Under the pieces are notes generated by a model. The model did no database searches. It saw nothing but the letters and a program-made list of their open reading frames with translations, and was not told the origin of the DNA. Positions 54,751-63,114 of a stretch of 64,000 bases of DNA are shown here, piece by piece. The stretch is taken from positions 1 to 64,000 of the forward strand of contig NZ_KQ948877.1 in assembly GCF_001514215.1 (NCBI RefSeq), in the 5' to 3' direction. Position numbers and translations under genes: made by a program. This DNA is from Streptomyces bungoensis. GTDB taxonomy: Bacteria; Actinomycetota; Actinomycetes; Streptomycetales; Streptomycetaceae. The stretch's first letter is position 1. Every line of letters starts with the position of its first letter.

Positions 54751-57700
54751 CTAGAGGAGCGAGGGGACCTCCGCCGCCGCCACCTCGCGCGCCGCGCGTT
54801 CGACCGCGCTCGCGAGCAGGGCCAGGTCGGTGGGGCCGTTGCCGAGTTCGCGGACGGGGCGGCGGGCCGGCGGATCGCCCATCCGCTGCCACTCCAGCGG
54901 GACCACCGTGGGCCGCTGGGTCGCGGTGCGCGGGATGCGGCCCGTGACCCGGCCGCCCTGGAAGCCGATGGCCCGCCCGTCCGGATACGTCAGCCTGCCC
55001 CGCCCCGGCGCCGGCTCGTCCGGCCCGGCGGACGGCCCGTCCAGGGCTATCCGCAGGCCGGCCCGCCTCGCCGGTTCCGTCTCCGCCGTGCGGCCGCCCG
55101 TCCCGGCCGCCGCCACCAGGTGCACGCCGAGCCGCTCGCCGTCCCGGGCCACCGCCTCCAGCGCCCGCATCACCGACCCGGCTGCCGGCCGGCCCGGCGA
55201 GCCGAGCGCGGGGGAGACCAGGGCGTCCAGGTCGTCCACGACCACGACGAGCCGGGGCAGCGGGGGCGCGGCCTCGGTGCGCTGCCGGGCCGCGGCGCCG
55301 GGCCGCAGCCGCAGCGTGGAACTGGGCGGCGCCTCTATGTCGCCGCTCCCGCCGCCGGGCGCGGGGGCGGCCGGGCGGCCGCCCGAGGTGCGCTGGGTGA
55401 CCATGCGGCCCGACACCTCGCGTCCGGTGTGCCACCGGGCGAAGTCGGTGCGGCCCACCAGCTCGGCCCGCCGTTTCAGCTCGGCGCTCAGCGACTGCGC
55501 GAACTCCCGCATGCGCACGGGGTCGTTGGCGATGAGATGGGTCGTCACATGCGGTATGTCCGTGCAGGCCCGCAGCCCCTCGGCGCGGCCCGCGCCCGTG
55601 CCGACGCCGTCCCGGCCGTCGATCAGCACCAGGCCCAGCCGGTCGGGCCGCTCGGCGGCGGCGAGCGAGGCGACCACGGCCCGCAGCAGCTCGGTGCGGC
55701 CGCTGCCGGCCGGCCCCTCGATGAGCAGGTGCGGCCCGTCGGCCACCAGGTCGGCGCTCAGCGGGCCGCGCGGCCCGGCGCCGAGTACCGCGCGGGCCCG
55801 GCCGCCCAGCGACTCGGTGTCGTCGGCCGCGTCCGCCCAGCGGGCCATCAGCGAGGCGGGCGTGGCCCGGGCCAGGCCCAGTTCGTCCAGCAGCCGCGCC
55901 GACTGCGGCAGCGGCACGGCCACGCGCGCGTGCCGTTCCCCGCCGGGCCCGTCCGGCCGCAGCGGCGCCAGCGCCCGCGCGAACCGCTCCGCCCAGGCGG
56001 GGGACACGGCGTCGACGGCGGCGAGCGTGCCCGGGCCCACCGGACCGGCGGGCGCGACCCGCATCAGGTGCAGCGCTCCGGCGACGTCACCGCTGAGCAG
56101 GGCCACCGCCCCGCAGTGCCGGAAGGTGGGCACGGCCGCGCAGGCGGCCTCGTACGTCTGCGCCACCGGGGAGGCGGGCGTCGCGGCCGCGGTCTCGGCC
56201 AGGCAGAGCACATGGATCCCGGCCCGCGGCCCGGCCGCGGCCAGTCGCGCCAGGGTCTCCTGGAGGGCGGCCCCACCGGGGTCCCCGTCCACGACGACGA
56301 CCGTGTAGGGCCCCGGGAACCCGCCGATGCCCGCCGGCTCGCCGTTCTCCCTGGCCCAGGAGGGGCGGCGGCCGGGGGTACGGGGGTGGGCCGGCGCCGG
56401 CGTCCGCCCGGGAGCGGTGCCGAGGTCCGGTCCGGCGGGGCGGGCCGGATCCGGTCCGGCGGTCGCCTCTGCGGCCGCTGCCGCGGCCGGCTGGGCCGTG
56501 CCGCGGCCCGTCGCCGCGTAGTCCTCGACGCGGCGCAGCAGTTCCTCCGCGCGGGCCGCCGCCTGCTCGCGGTCGTATGCCAGCAGCAGGCGGCAGTCCT
56601 GGCCGTGGCCCGGGCGGACGTGCGGGAGCCAGCCGAGCCAGGACCACTCGGCGGTGCGCTCCTCCACCGGGCGCGAGCGGTCCGCGCTGATCAGCACGAT
56701 CTCCAGCAGGTCGGGCGAGTGCAGCGCGGCGAGCTGGGCCAGCACCGCGCGGGCCAGGCCGGACAGCCGGGGACGCGGGCCGGCCAGGCCCAGGGCGCCC
56801 GCCTCGCGCAGCGCCGCGGTCACCGGGACGGCGGGCAGCACGCCCGACCCGTCCGGGGCGCTCCGGTCGGCCGTGCCGAGCCGGACCGTCAGCGCCTCCG
56901 GGTGCCCCGGCCCCCGCTCCCACAGCCGGGGCCCGGGGCCCAGGGCCGTCAGCAGCAGCGCGGCGGGGTCGGGCCAGGTCTCCGGCCGCTGGAGGAGATC
57001 GGCGACGGCCGGGGCGCCGTCCGTCGCGGCGCCCTCGTGCTCGTACGCCTCCGCCTCGCCCGCGAGCGGCTCCGCGCGCCCGCCGGCCAGCCGCCGCGCC
57101 CACGCGCCGAGCCCGCCCCGCCGGCGGCCGGAGGGGGGCGCGTCGGTGCCGCGCAGGGGGGTGTCCTTGCGGCTGCCGCCGTCCGGCGCCGCGTCCTGAA
57201 GGGCCGCACCGGCCGCGTACGCACCACTGGGGCCGACGACGCCGTAGTACCCCGCGTGGGTGGCCCCGTCGCCGACGACGGCCGCCGGACCCGGCGTGCC
57301 CGGCTCGGGGAGCCGCCCCGCACCGGTGTCCCCGGCCCGGCTCTCGACGCTCGGCGCCCCGGCCTGACCGGGTACCGCGGGCTGCTCGGCGTGCCGGTGC
57401 TCCTGGGCGGAGGCGTCCGCACCCGTGGTGGCCCAGCCGGCCGAGCCGAACGCGTGGGGGGCCGGTCCGGACGCCGCGCCGGCCGGAGCGGCCCCGGCGT
57501 CCGCCGCCGTGCCGTCCCCCGGGACGACCCGCACGCACCCCTCGCCGTCCGGCACCGTGCGCACCCGGGCGCCGGGCCCCCCGGACGGCGTCACCCTCAG
57601 GGCGGACTCGCCGACGCGGAGCAGGGCGCCCGCGGGGAAGCGGACCGGGCGGTCGGTCAGGCGCGTGCCGTTCAGGGACGTGCCGTTCGTCGAGCCGAGG

Positions 57701-58191
57701 TCGGCCACCGCGACGCGGCCGTCGGCGCCGACCGTGACCGCGCAGTGCAGGCGGGAGACGTCCGGGTCGTCGAGCGGGACGTCGGCGTCGGCGGAGCGGC
57801 CTACGGTGATCCGGCCGCCGTGCAGCAGGTGCACCCCGCCCGCGTCCGGGCCCGCGACCACGTGCAGCTGGGTCGGGGCGTCGTCCAGCTCGGGATGCGG
57901 CTCGGGGGCCGCCGGACCGCCCAGGGACAGCACGGCGCCGTCGACCAGCGGCGGCTCGCCGAGGACCGAGCGGCGGGGGTCCAGCCGGTCCGTGCCCGCG
58001 TACAGCACCACGGGGGCGCCGCCGGTGTCCCGGCCCGCCCCGCTCTCTCCGGTGACCGCCGTGGCCAGCGCCGACGCCACCGCGGCCAGGTCCGTGCCCG
58101 TGGGCGCCGTCACCAGCACGTCGCGGCTCGCGGCGCGCCCCTGCTGCGGGGACGGGCCCTGCGGGTCTACGACGGTCAGCCGGATCTGCAT
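54751..58191 (-). CDS. FHA and SpoIIIE/FtsK-domain (EssC/EccC-like) ATPase
   Basis: 1146 residues from the ATG at 58191 (frames upstream could add 26-36 residues). An N-terminal ubiquitin-like region is followed by an FHA phosphothreonine-binding domain (about 107-200; VGRSADADVPL, RLHC, GSTNGTSLNG). Then comes a long disordered linker, and an SpoIIIE-type ATPase region from about 620. An earlier degenerate module has GLAGPRPRLSGLARAVLAQL. The functional Walker A is GPAGSGRT (about 826-833) and Walker B is VVVVDDLDALVSP (about 980-992). No membrane helix is evident, unlike true EssC/EccC. It is divergent from the pkaA kinase, and FHA binding of kinase products is plausible. It is not in an ESX cluster. 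Confidence 0.82.
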   Translation of the reverse strand: MQIRLTVVDPQGPSPQQGRAASRDVLVTAPTGTDLAAVASALATAVTGESGAGRDTGGAPVVLYAGTDRLDPRRSVLGEPPLVDGAVLSLGGPAAPEPHPELDDAPTQLHVVAGPDAGGVHLLHGGRITVGRSADADVPLDDPDVSRLHCAVTVGADGRVAVADLGSTNGTSLNGTRLTDRPVRFPAGALLRVGESALRVTPSGGPGARVRTVPDGEGCVRVVPGDGTAADAGAAPAGAASGPAPHAFGSAGWATTGADASAQEHRHAEQPAVPGQAGAPSVESRAGDTGAGRLPEPGTPGPAAVVGDGATHAGYYGVVGPSGAYAAGAALQDAAPDGGSRKDTPLRGTDAPPSGRRRGGLGAWARRLAGGRAEPLAGEAEAYEHEGAATDGAPAVADLLQRPETWPDPAALLLTALGPGPRLWERGPGHPEALTVRLGTADRSAPDGSGVLPAVPVTAALREAGALGLAGPRPRLSGLARAVLAQLAALHSPDLLEIVLISADRSRPVEERTAEWSWLGWLPHVRPGHGQDCRLLLAYDREQAAARAEELLRRVEDYAATGRGTAQPAAAAAAEATAGPDPARPAGPDLGTAPGRTPAPAHPRTPGRRPSWARENGEPAGIGGFPGPYTVVVVDGDPGGAALQETLARLAAAGPRAGIHVLCLAETAAATPASPVAQTYEAACAAVPTFRHCGAVALLSGDVAGALHLMRVAPAGPVGPGTLAAVDAVSPAWAERFARALAPLRPDGPGGERHARVAVPLPQSARLLDELGLARATPASLMARWADAADDTESLGGRARAVLGAGPRGPLSADLVADGPHLLIEGPAGSGRTELLRAVVASLAAAERPDRLGLVLIDGRDGVGTGAGRAEGLRACTDIPHVTTHLIANDPVRMREFAQSLSAELKRRAELVGRTDFARWHTGREVSGRMVTQRTSGGRPAAPAPGGGSGDIEAPPSSTLRLRPGAAARQRTEAAPPLPRLVVVVDDLDALVSPALGSPGRPAAGSVMRALEAVARDGERLGVHLVAAAGTGGRTAETEPARRAGLRIALDGPSAGPDEPAPGRGRLTYPDGRAIGFQGGRVTGRIPRTATQRPTVVPLEWQRMGDPPARRPVRELGNGPTDLALLASAVERAAREVAAAEVPSLL

Positions 58192-58601
58192 CGCCGTCAG
58201 CGGTCCCTTCTGCCCGGGCGCGGACTTCCCCCGCCCCCGCACGGGCACGTCGGCCAGTACTGCACGCATCCTTGCACCTGCGACCGACAACACGCCCACG
58301 GACCGGCATCAAGTGATCTTGATTGGTCGGCTCTGCCCCCAAAAGTGCCTGACCAAGGGTGCGCCGATGATCAGTTGAGATCGGTCACGCGCGCGTCCCG
58401 GCAACCATGGGACCGGGGCGAGCGTCTTCCCTTCGAACCGGCGCACAGGCCGGACACCGACCCCGACCGAGGTCGCCGGGCCCCGGCCCGAACGGACCGG
58501 CGAACATCGCCCGCAGCGCTTACGTAGTGCCCTGTGGACCGGCACTACAGTGGGTCGGAACAAACGGAACACAGGCAAGCAAGCAGCAGGGAGCGCGTGA
58601 C
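58192..58601. promoter_or_regulatory. 410-bp divergent region between FHA-ATPase and pkaA
   Basis: Contains a perfect inverted repeat GTAGTGCC-N9-GGCACTAC (58524-58548), whose right arm overlaps a -10-like TACAGT (58546-58551) for pkaA. No gene is supported. Confidence 0.45.
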
Positions 58602-60287
58602 GTGCGGCCAGTCGGCAGCAAGTACCTGCTCGAGGAGCCGCTCGGACGCGGCGCCACGGGCACCGTCTGGCGTGCCCGCCAGCGCGAGACCGCGGGTGCC
58701 GAGGCGGCCGTGCCCGGCCAGCCCGGCGAGACGGTCGCCATCAAGGTCCTCAAGGAGGAACTGGCGAGCGATCCGGACATCGTGATGCGCTTCCTGCGGG
58801 AGCGCTCCGTCCTGCTCCGGCTCACCCACCCCAACATCGTCCGGGTCCGCGACCTGGTCGTCGAGGGCGATCTGCTGGCGCTGGTCATGGACCTCGTCGA
58901 CGGCCCCGACCTGCACCGCTACCTGCGCCAGAACGGCCCCTTCACACCGGTCGCCGCCGCCCTGATGACCGCGCAGATCGCCGACGCGCTCGCGGTCAGC
59001 CACGCCGACGGCGTCGTCCACCGCGACCTGAAGCCCGCCAACGTGCTGCTGCAGCAGTACGACGGCCGGATGCACCCGATGCTGACCGACTTCGGCATCG
59101 CCCGCCTCGCCGACTCCCCGGGCCTGACCCGCACCCACGAGTTCGTCGGCACGCCCGCCTACGTCGCGCCGGAGTCCGCCGAGGGCCGCCCGCAGACCTC
59201 CGCCGTCGACATCTACGGCGCCGGCATCCTGCTGTACGAGCTGGTCACCGGCCGCCCGCCGTTCTCCGGCAGCACCGCCCTGGAGGTGCTGCACCAGCAC
59301 CTGAGCGCCGAACCGCGCCGCCCCTCCACCGTCCCGGACCCGCTGTGGACGGTCATAGAGCGCTGCCTGCGCAAGAACCCCGACGAGCGGCCCAGCGCCG
59401 AGAACCTCGCCCGGGGCCTGCGCGTCGTCGCCGAGGGCGTCGGCGTGCACGCGAACGCGGCGCAGATCGCCGCCGCCGAGGGGGTCGGCGCCCTGCTCGC
59501 CCCCGACCCGGCGCCGGCCGCCGTCCCGGACGTGCCCGGGGCCGCCGACCCCACCCAGGTGCTGCCCACCAACGCACCGCAGGGCGCCTACGACCCGAAC
59601 GCCGCCACCAGCTTCCTGCCGCACACCGGCGGCCCGGCGGGCGCCGCCGACCCCACCGCCGTCCTGCCGAACACCGGCGCGGCCGACCCGACGGCCGTCC
59701 TGCCGCCGGTGCCGCAGGGGCAGCCGGGACAGCAGCAGCCCGATCAGCCGCACCCGTGGCAGAACCAGCTGCGCGCCGCCCGGGACCGCAACGAGCAGAC
59801 CCAGATCCAGTACCTCGACCCCGACGAGGACCCGCTGCGCCGCCGCCCCCAGCGGCAGGTCGCCCGGCCGCAGCAGCAGCCCCACCCGGGTCAGCAGCCG
59901 CGCGCGCAGCAGCCGCAGCCGCGCGGCCGGCAGCGCCCGCCCGCCGGGTACGGCCAGCCGCAGCAGCACCAGCCGCAGCGGTACTCCACGCCGCAGCCCC
60001 AGCAGTACGCGCCGCCCGCCCGCCCCGAGCCGCGCCCCGCGCGCGAGCCGAGGGCGCCGCGGCAGCGCAGCGCCAACCCGATGAAGATCCCCGGGCTCGG
60101 CTGCCTGAAGGGCTGCCTGTTCACGATCGTCATCCTGGTCGTCGCGGGCTGGCTGATCTGGGACCTGACCCCGCTGCACACCTGGGTCGGCGAGGGCAGG
60201 GGCTACTGGCACCAGCTCAGCGACTGGGCCGGGAAGGTGAGCCACTGGGTCAAGCAGCTGGGCAGCGCCTCCGGCAACGGGAACTGA
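58602..60287 (+). CDS. pkaA: Membrane Ser/Thr protein kinase (PkaA-type)
   Basis: 561-residue Hanks-type kinase. The Gly loop GRGATGTVW, ATP-binding Lys48 (VAIKVLKEE), catalytic HRD (140-142, VVHRDLKPANVLL), DFG (Asp163) and the APE equivalent YVAPES are present. The kinase domain ends near 265; a Gln/Pro-rich, disordered segment (about 300-490) leads to one transmembrane helix (about 506-523, LFTIVILVVAGWLIWDL) and a short extracytoplasmic tail. The GTG start is 8 nt after GGGAG. The adjacent FHA protein and second kinase suggest a signalling module. Symbol by resemblance in position to S. coelicolor pkaA. Confidence 0.88.
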   Translation: MRPVGSKYLLEEPLGRGATGTVWRARQRETAGAEAAVPGQPGETVAIKVLKEELASDPDIVMRFLRERSVLLRLTHPNIVRVRDLVVEGDLLALVMDLVDGPDLHRYLRQNGPFTPVAAALMTAQIADALAVSHADGVVHRDLKPANVLLQQYDGRMHPMLTDFGIARLADSPGLTRTHEFVGTPAYVAPESAEGRPQTSAVDIYGAGILLYELVTGRPPFSGSTALEVLHQHLSAEPRRPSTVPDPLWTVIERCLRKNPDERPSAENLARGLRVVAEGVGVHANAAQIAAAEGVGALLAPDPAPAAVPDVPGAADPTQVLPTNAPQGAYDPNAATSFLPHTGGPAGAADPTAVLPNTGAADPTAVLPPVPQGQPGQQQPDQPHPWQNQLRAARDRNEQTQIQYLDPDEDPLRRRPQRQVARPQQQPHPGQQPRAQQPQPRGRQRPPAGYGQPQQHQPQRYSTPQPQQYAPPARPEPRPAREPRAPRQRSANPMKIPGLGCLKGCLFTIVILVVAGWLIWDLTPLHTWVGEGRGYWHQLSDWAGKVSHWVKQLGSASGNGN

Positions 60288-60398
60288 TCGCCGGTCTATG
60301 GATTTGTCGACATCCGGCGGGTGATTTCCGTCTCCGCGGTGAAGGTTGGCTCCCCGGACGCGTAGTTTTAACGACAACACGCGTCTGTAGGAGCAGCC

Positions 60399-61625
60399 TT
60401 GGCACGGAAGATCGGCAGCAGGTACACCGCGAACCAGATCCTGGGGCGGGGCAGCGCCGGCACGGTGTGGCTGGGCGAGGGGCCGGACGGGCCGGTGGCC
60501 GTGAAGCTGCTGCGCGAGGACCTCGCCTCCGACCAGGAACTGGTCGGGCGCTTCGTCCAGGAGCGCACGGCCCTGCTCGGCCTGGAGCACCCGCACATCG
60601 TGTCCGTGCGCGACCTGGTCGTCGACGGCAACGACCTGGCCCTGGTCATGGACCTCGTCCGGGGCACCGACCTGCGCACCCGGCTGGAGCGGGAGCGGCG
60701 GCTCGCGCCCGAGGCGGCGGTGGCGATCGTCGCGGACGTCGCCGACGGGCTCGCGGCCGCCCACGCGGCCGGGGTCGTGCACCGGGACGTCAAGCCCGAG
60801 AACATCCTGCTGGACATGCAGGGCCCGCTGGGCCCCGGCGGCGCCCACCCGGCACTGCTCACCGACTTCGGAGTCGCCAAGCTGATCGACTCCCCGAAGC
60901 GCACCCGGGCCACCAAGATCATCGGAACGCCCGACTACCTGGCCCCGGAGATCGTCGAGGGCCTGCCGCCGCGGGCGGCCGTGGACATCTACGCGCTGGC
61001 GACCGTCCTGTACGAGCTGCTCGCCGGCTTCACGCCGTTCGGCGGCGGACACCCCGGCGCGGTGCTGCGCCGGCACGTGACCGAGACCGTCGTGCCGCTC
61101 CCCGGCATCCCCGAGGAGCTGTGGCAGCTGCTCGTGCAGTGCCTGGCCAAGGCGCCCGCCTCCCGGCTGCGCGCCTCGGAGCTGGCGACGCGGCTGCGGG
61201 AGCAGCTCCCGCTGCTGGCCGGCATGCCGCCGCTGGACGTGGACGAGCCGGACCCGGCCGAGGAGGCGGAGCAGGAGCCGGCCGCCGTGCCGGCGCCGCG
61301 CGGGACCGAGCCGGTACGGCGGCGGGGCGCGGTGTCCCTGGTGCCCGGCGCCAAGCCGGACTCCAACCGGGACACGCACACCTCGATGCGGGTGCCGGGT
61401 CCGGACGAGCTGGCCGGCGGGGCGCGCGGCACGGCCCGGGCGCCCCGGGCGGCGGGCGCGCCGCGGCCGGGGTCGGCGCGGCACCGGGCGGCGGCCCGGC
61501 GGCGCCGGATCACGCTCAGCGTCGCGGCGGTGGCCCTCGCGGCGGCCCTCGGGGTGGGGGCCTGGCTGGCCACCTCGGGCGACGACCGGCCGCCGCAGGA
61601 CACGCACAGCACCTCCGCGCCCTGA
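60399..61625 (+). CDS. pkaB: Membrane Ser/Thr protein kinase (PkaB-type), TTG start
   Basis: 408-residue Hanks-type kinase with TTG start at 60399 preceded by TAGGAG at 5-nt spacing. It has Lys36 (VAVKLLRED), HRD (128-130), DFG (Asp156) and YLAPE. The kinase domain extends to about 265; a charged linker precedes a transmembrane helix (371-392, ITLSVAAVALAAALGVGAWLA) and a 16-residue extracytoplasmic tail, without PASTA repeats. It is 111 bp after pkaA and shares its orientation; it may be co-transcribed. Kinases like it often regulate cell wall or division proteins; the target is unknown. Confidence 0.88.
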   Translation: MARKIGSRYTANQILGRGSAGTVWLGEGPDGPVAVKLLREDLASDQELVGRFVQERTALLGLEHPHIVSVRDLVVDGNDLALVMDLVRGTDLRTRLERERRLAPEAAVAIVADVADGLAAAHAAGVVHRDVKPENILLDMQGPLGPGGAHPALLTDFGVAKLIDSPKRTRATKIIGTPDYLAPEIVEGLPPRAAVDIYALATVLYELLAGFTPFGGGHPGAVLRRHVTETVVPLPGIPEELWQLLVQCLAKAPASRLRASELATRLREQLPLLAGMPPLDVDEPDPAEEAEQEPAAVPAPRGTEPVRRRGAVSLVPGAKPDSNRDTHTSMRVPGPDELAGGARGTARAPRAAGAPRPGSARHRAAARRRRITLSVAAVALAAALGVGAWLATSGDDRPPQDTHSTSAP

Positions 61626-61691
61626 GCAGGGGGACGGGCGGGCTGTCCCGGCCCGGCTCTGCCCGCTCGGCGGAGCCGTTACGCTGGAGGC

Positions 61692-62798
61692 GTGGCAGTC
61701 GTCGATGTATCCGAAGAGCTGAAGTCCCTCTCCTCGACCATGGAGTCGATCGAGGCCGTCCTGGACCTCGACCGGATGAGGGCAGACATCGCCGTGCTCG
61801 AGGAGCAGGCGGCCGCGCCGTCCCTGTGGGACAACCCGGACGAGGCGCAGAAGATCACCAGCCAGCTCTCCCACCTCCAGGCCGAGGTCAGGAAGGCGGA
61901 GGCGCTGCGCGGCCGGATCGACGACCTCGCGGTGCTGTTCGAGATGGCCGAGGAGGAGGACGACCCGGACACCCGCGCGGAGGCCGAGTCCGAGCTGACC
62001 TCCGTGCGCAAGGCGCTGGACGAGATGGAGGTCCGGACGCTGCTCAGCGGTGAGTACGACTCCCGCGAGGCGCTCGTCAACATCCGGGCCGAGGCGGGCG
62101 GCGTCGACGCCGCCGACTTCGCCGAGAAGCTCCAGCGCATGTACCTGCGCTGGGCCGAGCAGCGCGGCTACAAGACCGAGCTGATCGAGACGTCGTACGC
62201 CGAAGAGGCCGGCATCAAGTCGACCACCTTCGCGGTGCACGCGCCCTACGCCTACGGGACGCTGTCCGTGGAGCAGGGCACCCACCGGCTCGTGCGCATC
62301 TCGCCCTTCGACAACCAGGGGCGCCGCCAGACCTCCTTCGCGGGTGTCGAGGTGCTGCCCGTGGTCGAGCAGTCCGACCACGTCGAGATCGACGAGTCCG
62401 AGCTGCGGATCGACGTGTACCGGTCCTCGGGCCCCGGCGGCCAGGGCGTCAACACGACCGACTCCGCCGTCCGCATCACCCACCTGCCCACCGGCATCGT
62501 GGTCTCCTGCCAGAACGAGCGGTCGCAGATCCAGAACAAGGCCACCGCGATGAACGTCCTCCAGGCCAAGCTGCTCGAGCGGCGCCGGCAGGAGGAGCAG
62601 GCCAAGATGGACGCCCTCAAGGGCGACGGCGGCAACTCCTGGGGCAACCAGATGCGTTCGTACGTCCTGCACCCGTACCAGATGGTCAAGGACCTGCGCA
62701 CCGAGCACGAGGTCGGCAACCCGGAGGCCGTGTTCAACGGCGAGATCGACGGGTTCCTGGAGGCCGGGATTCGCTGGCGCAAGCAGGCAGAGAAGTAA
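61692..62798 (+). CDS. prfB: Peptide chain release factor 2
   Basis: 368-residue RF2 that ends translation at UAA and UGA. The stop-recognition SPF tripeptide is in RISPFDN; the GGQ motif is in SSGPGGQGVNTTDSAVRITHL. The reading frame is continuous, with no in-frame TGA, so the programmed frameshift known in E. coli prfB is absent. A GTG start at 61692 lies 6 nt after TACGCT, a -10-like hexamer, suggesting a leaderless transcript; the GGAGG next to it is too close to serve as a ribosome site. Confidence 0.96.
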   Translation: MAVVDVSEELKSLSSTMESIEAVLDLDRMRADIAVLEEQAAAPSLWDNPDEAQKITSQLSHLQAEVRKAEALRGRIDDLAVLFEMAEEEDDPDTRAEAESELTSVRKALDEMEVRTLLSGEYDSREALVNIRAEAGGVDAADFAEKLQRMYLRWAEQRGYKTELIETSYAEEAGIKSTTFAVHAPYAYGTLSVEQGTHRLVRISPFDNQGRRQTSFAGVEVLPVVEQSDHVEIDESELRIDVYRSSGPGGQGVNTTDSAVRITHLPTGIVVSCQNERSQIQNKATAMNVLQAKLLERRRQEEQAKMDALKGDGGNSWGNQMRSYVLHPYQMVKDLRTEHEVGNPEAVFNGEIDGFLEAGIRWRKQAEK

Positions 62799-62822
62799 CT
62801 TTGTCGACACGACCACCGACGT

Positions 62823-62858
62823 GACAACTGCCGCCCGCGAGGCGGCAGTTGTCTTTTG
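62823..62858 (+). terminator. prfB terminator
   Basis: A perfect 13-bp stem (GACAACTGCCGCC / GGCGGCAGTTGTC) with a 5-nt loop is followed by TTTTGT, 24 bp after the prfB stop. Confidence 0.93.
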
Positions 62859-63114
62859 TCTGGGTTTTACATCACACTCACAGGCGCCAAGTCCCGCCAA
62901 ACGACACACCGTTGGACATTGCGCGCGCAACGGCCTTGACGTTGCTTTGAAAAGTGGGAAGGGTGAAGCGTGGCATGCGTATCTTCGGGGCGCATGTGAA
63001 CCGGGGGAACGGATTCGCTCGAGACTGACTCGGGCATCGTCGGCTGCCTCCGTCGATCACGGCAAGCCCCGCACGCCGCCTCATTGACGAAGAGCTACTG
63101 GGGGTAGCAACCAT
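62859..63114 (+). promoter_or_regulatory. Upstream region of LAETG gene
   Basis: 256 bp after the prfB terminator with no gene. A TTGACG hexamer (62936-62941) could be a -35, but no matching -10 lies 17 bp on; lower-G+C TTGCTTTGAAAAG follows. GGGGG precedes the ATG at 63115. Confidence 0.35.

Noticed and set aside
61692..62798. Programmed frameshift in prfB
   Set aside because: Searched for an early in-frame TGA as in E. coli RF2; the frame is continuous from start to stop.
58545..62930. A 1461-codon antisense frame through pkaA, pkaB and prfB
   Set aside because: It spans three well-supported plus-strand genes and a terminator; composition is a codon-bias artefact.
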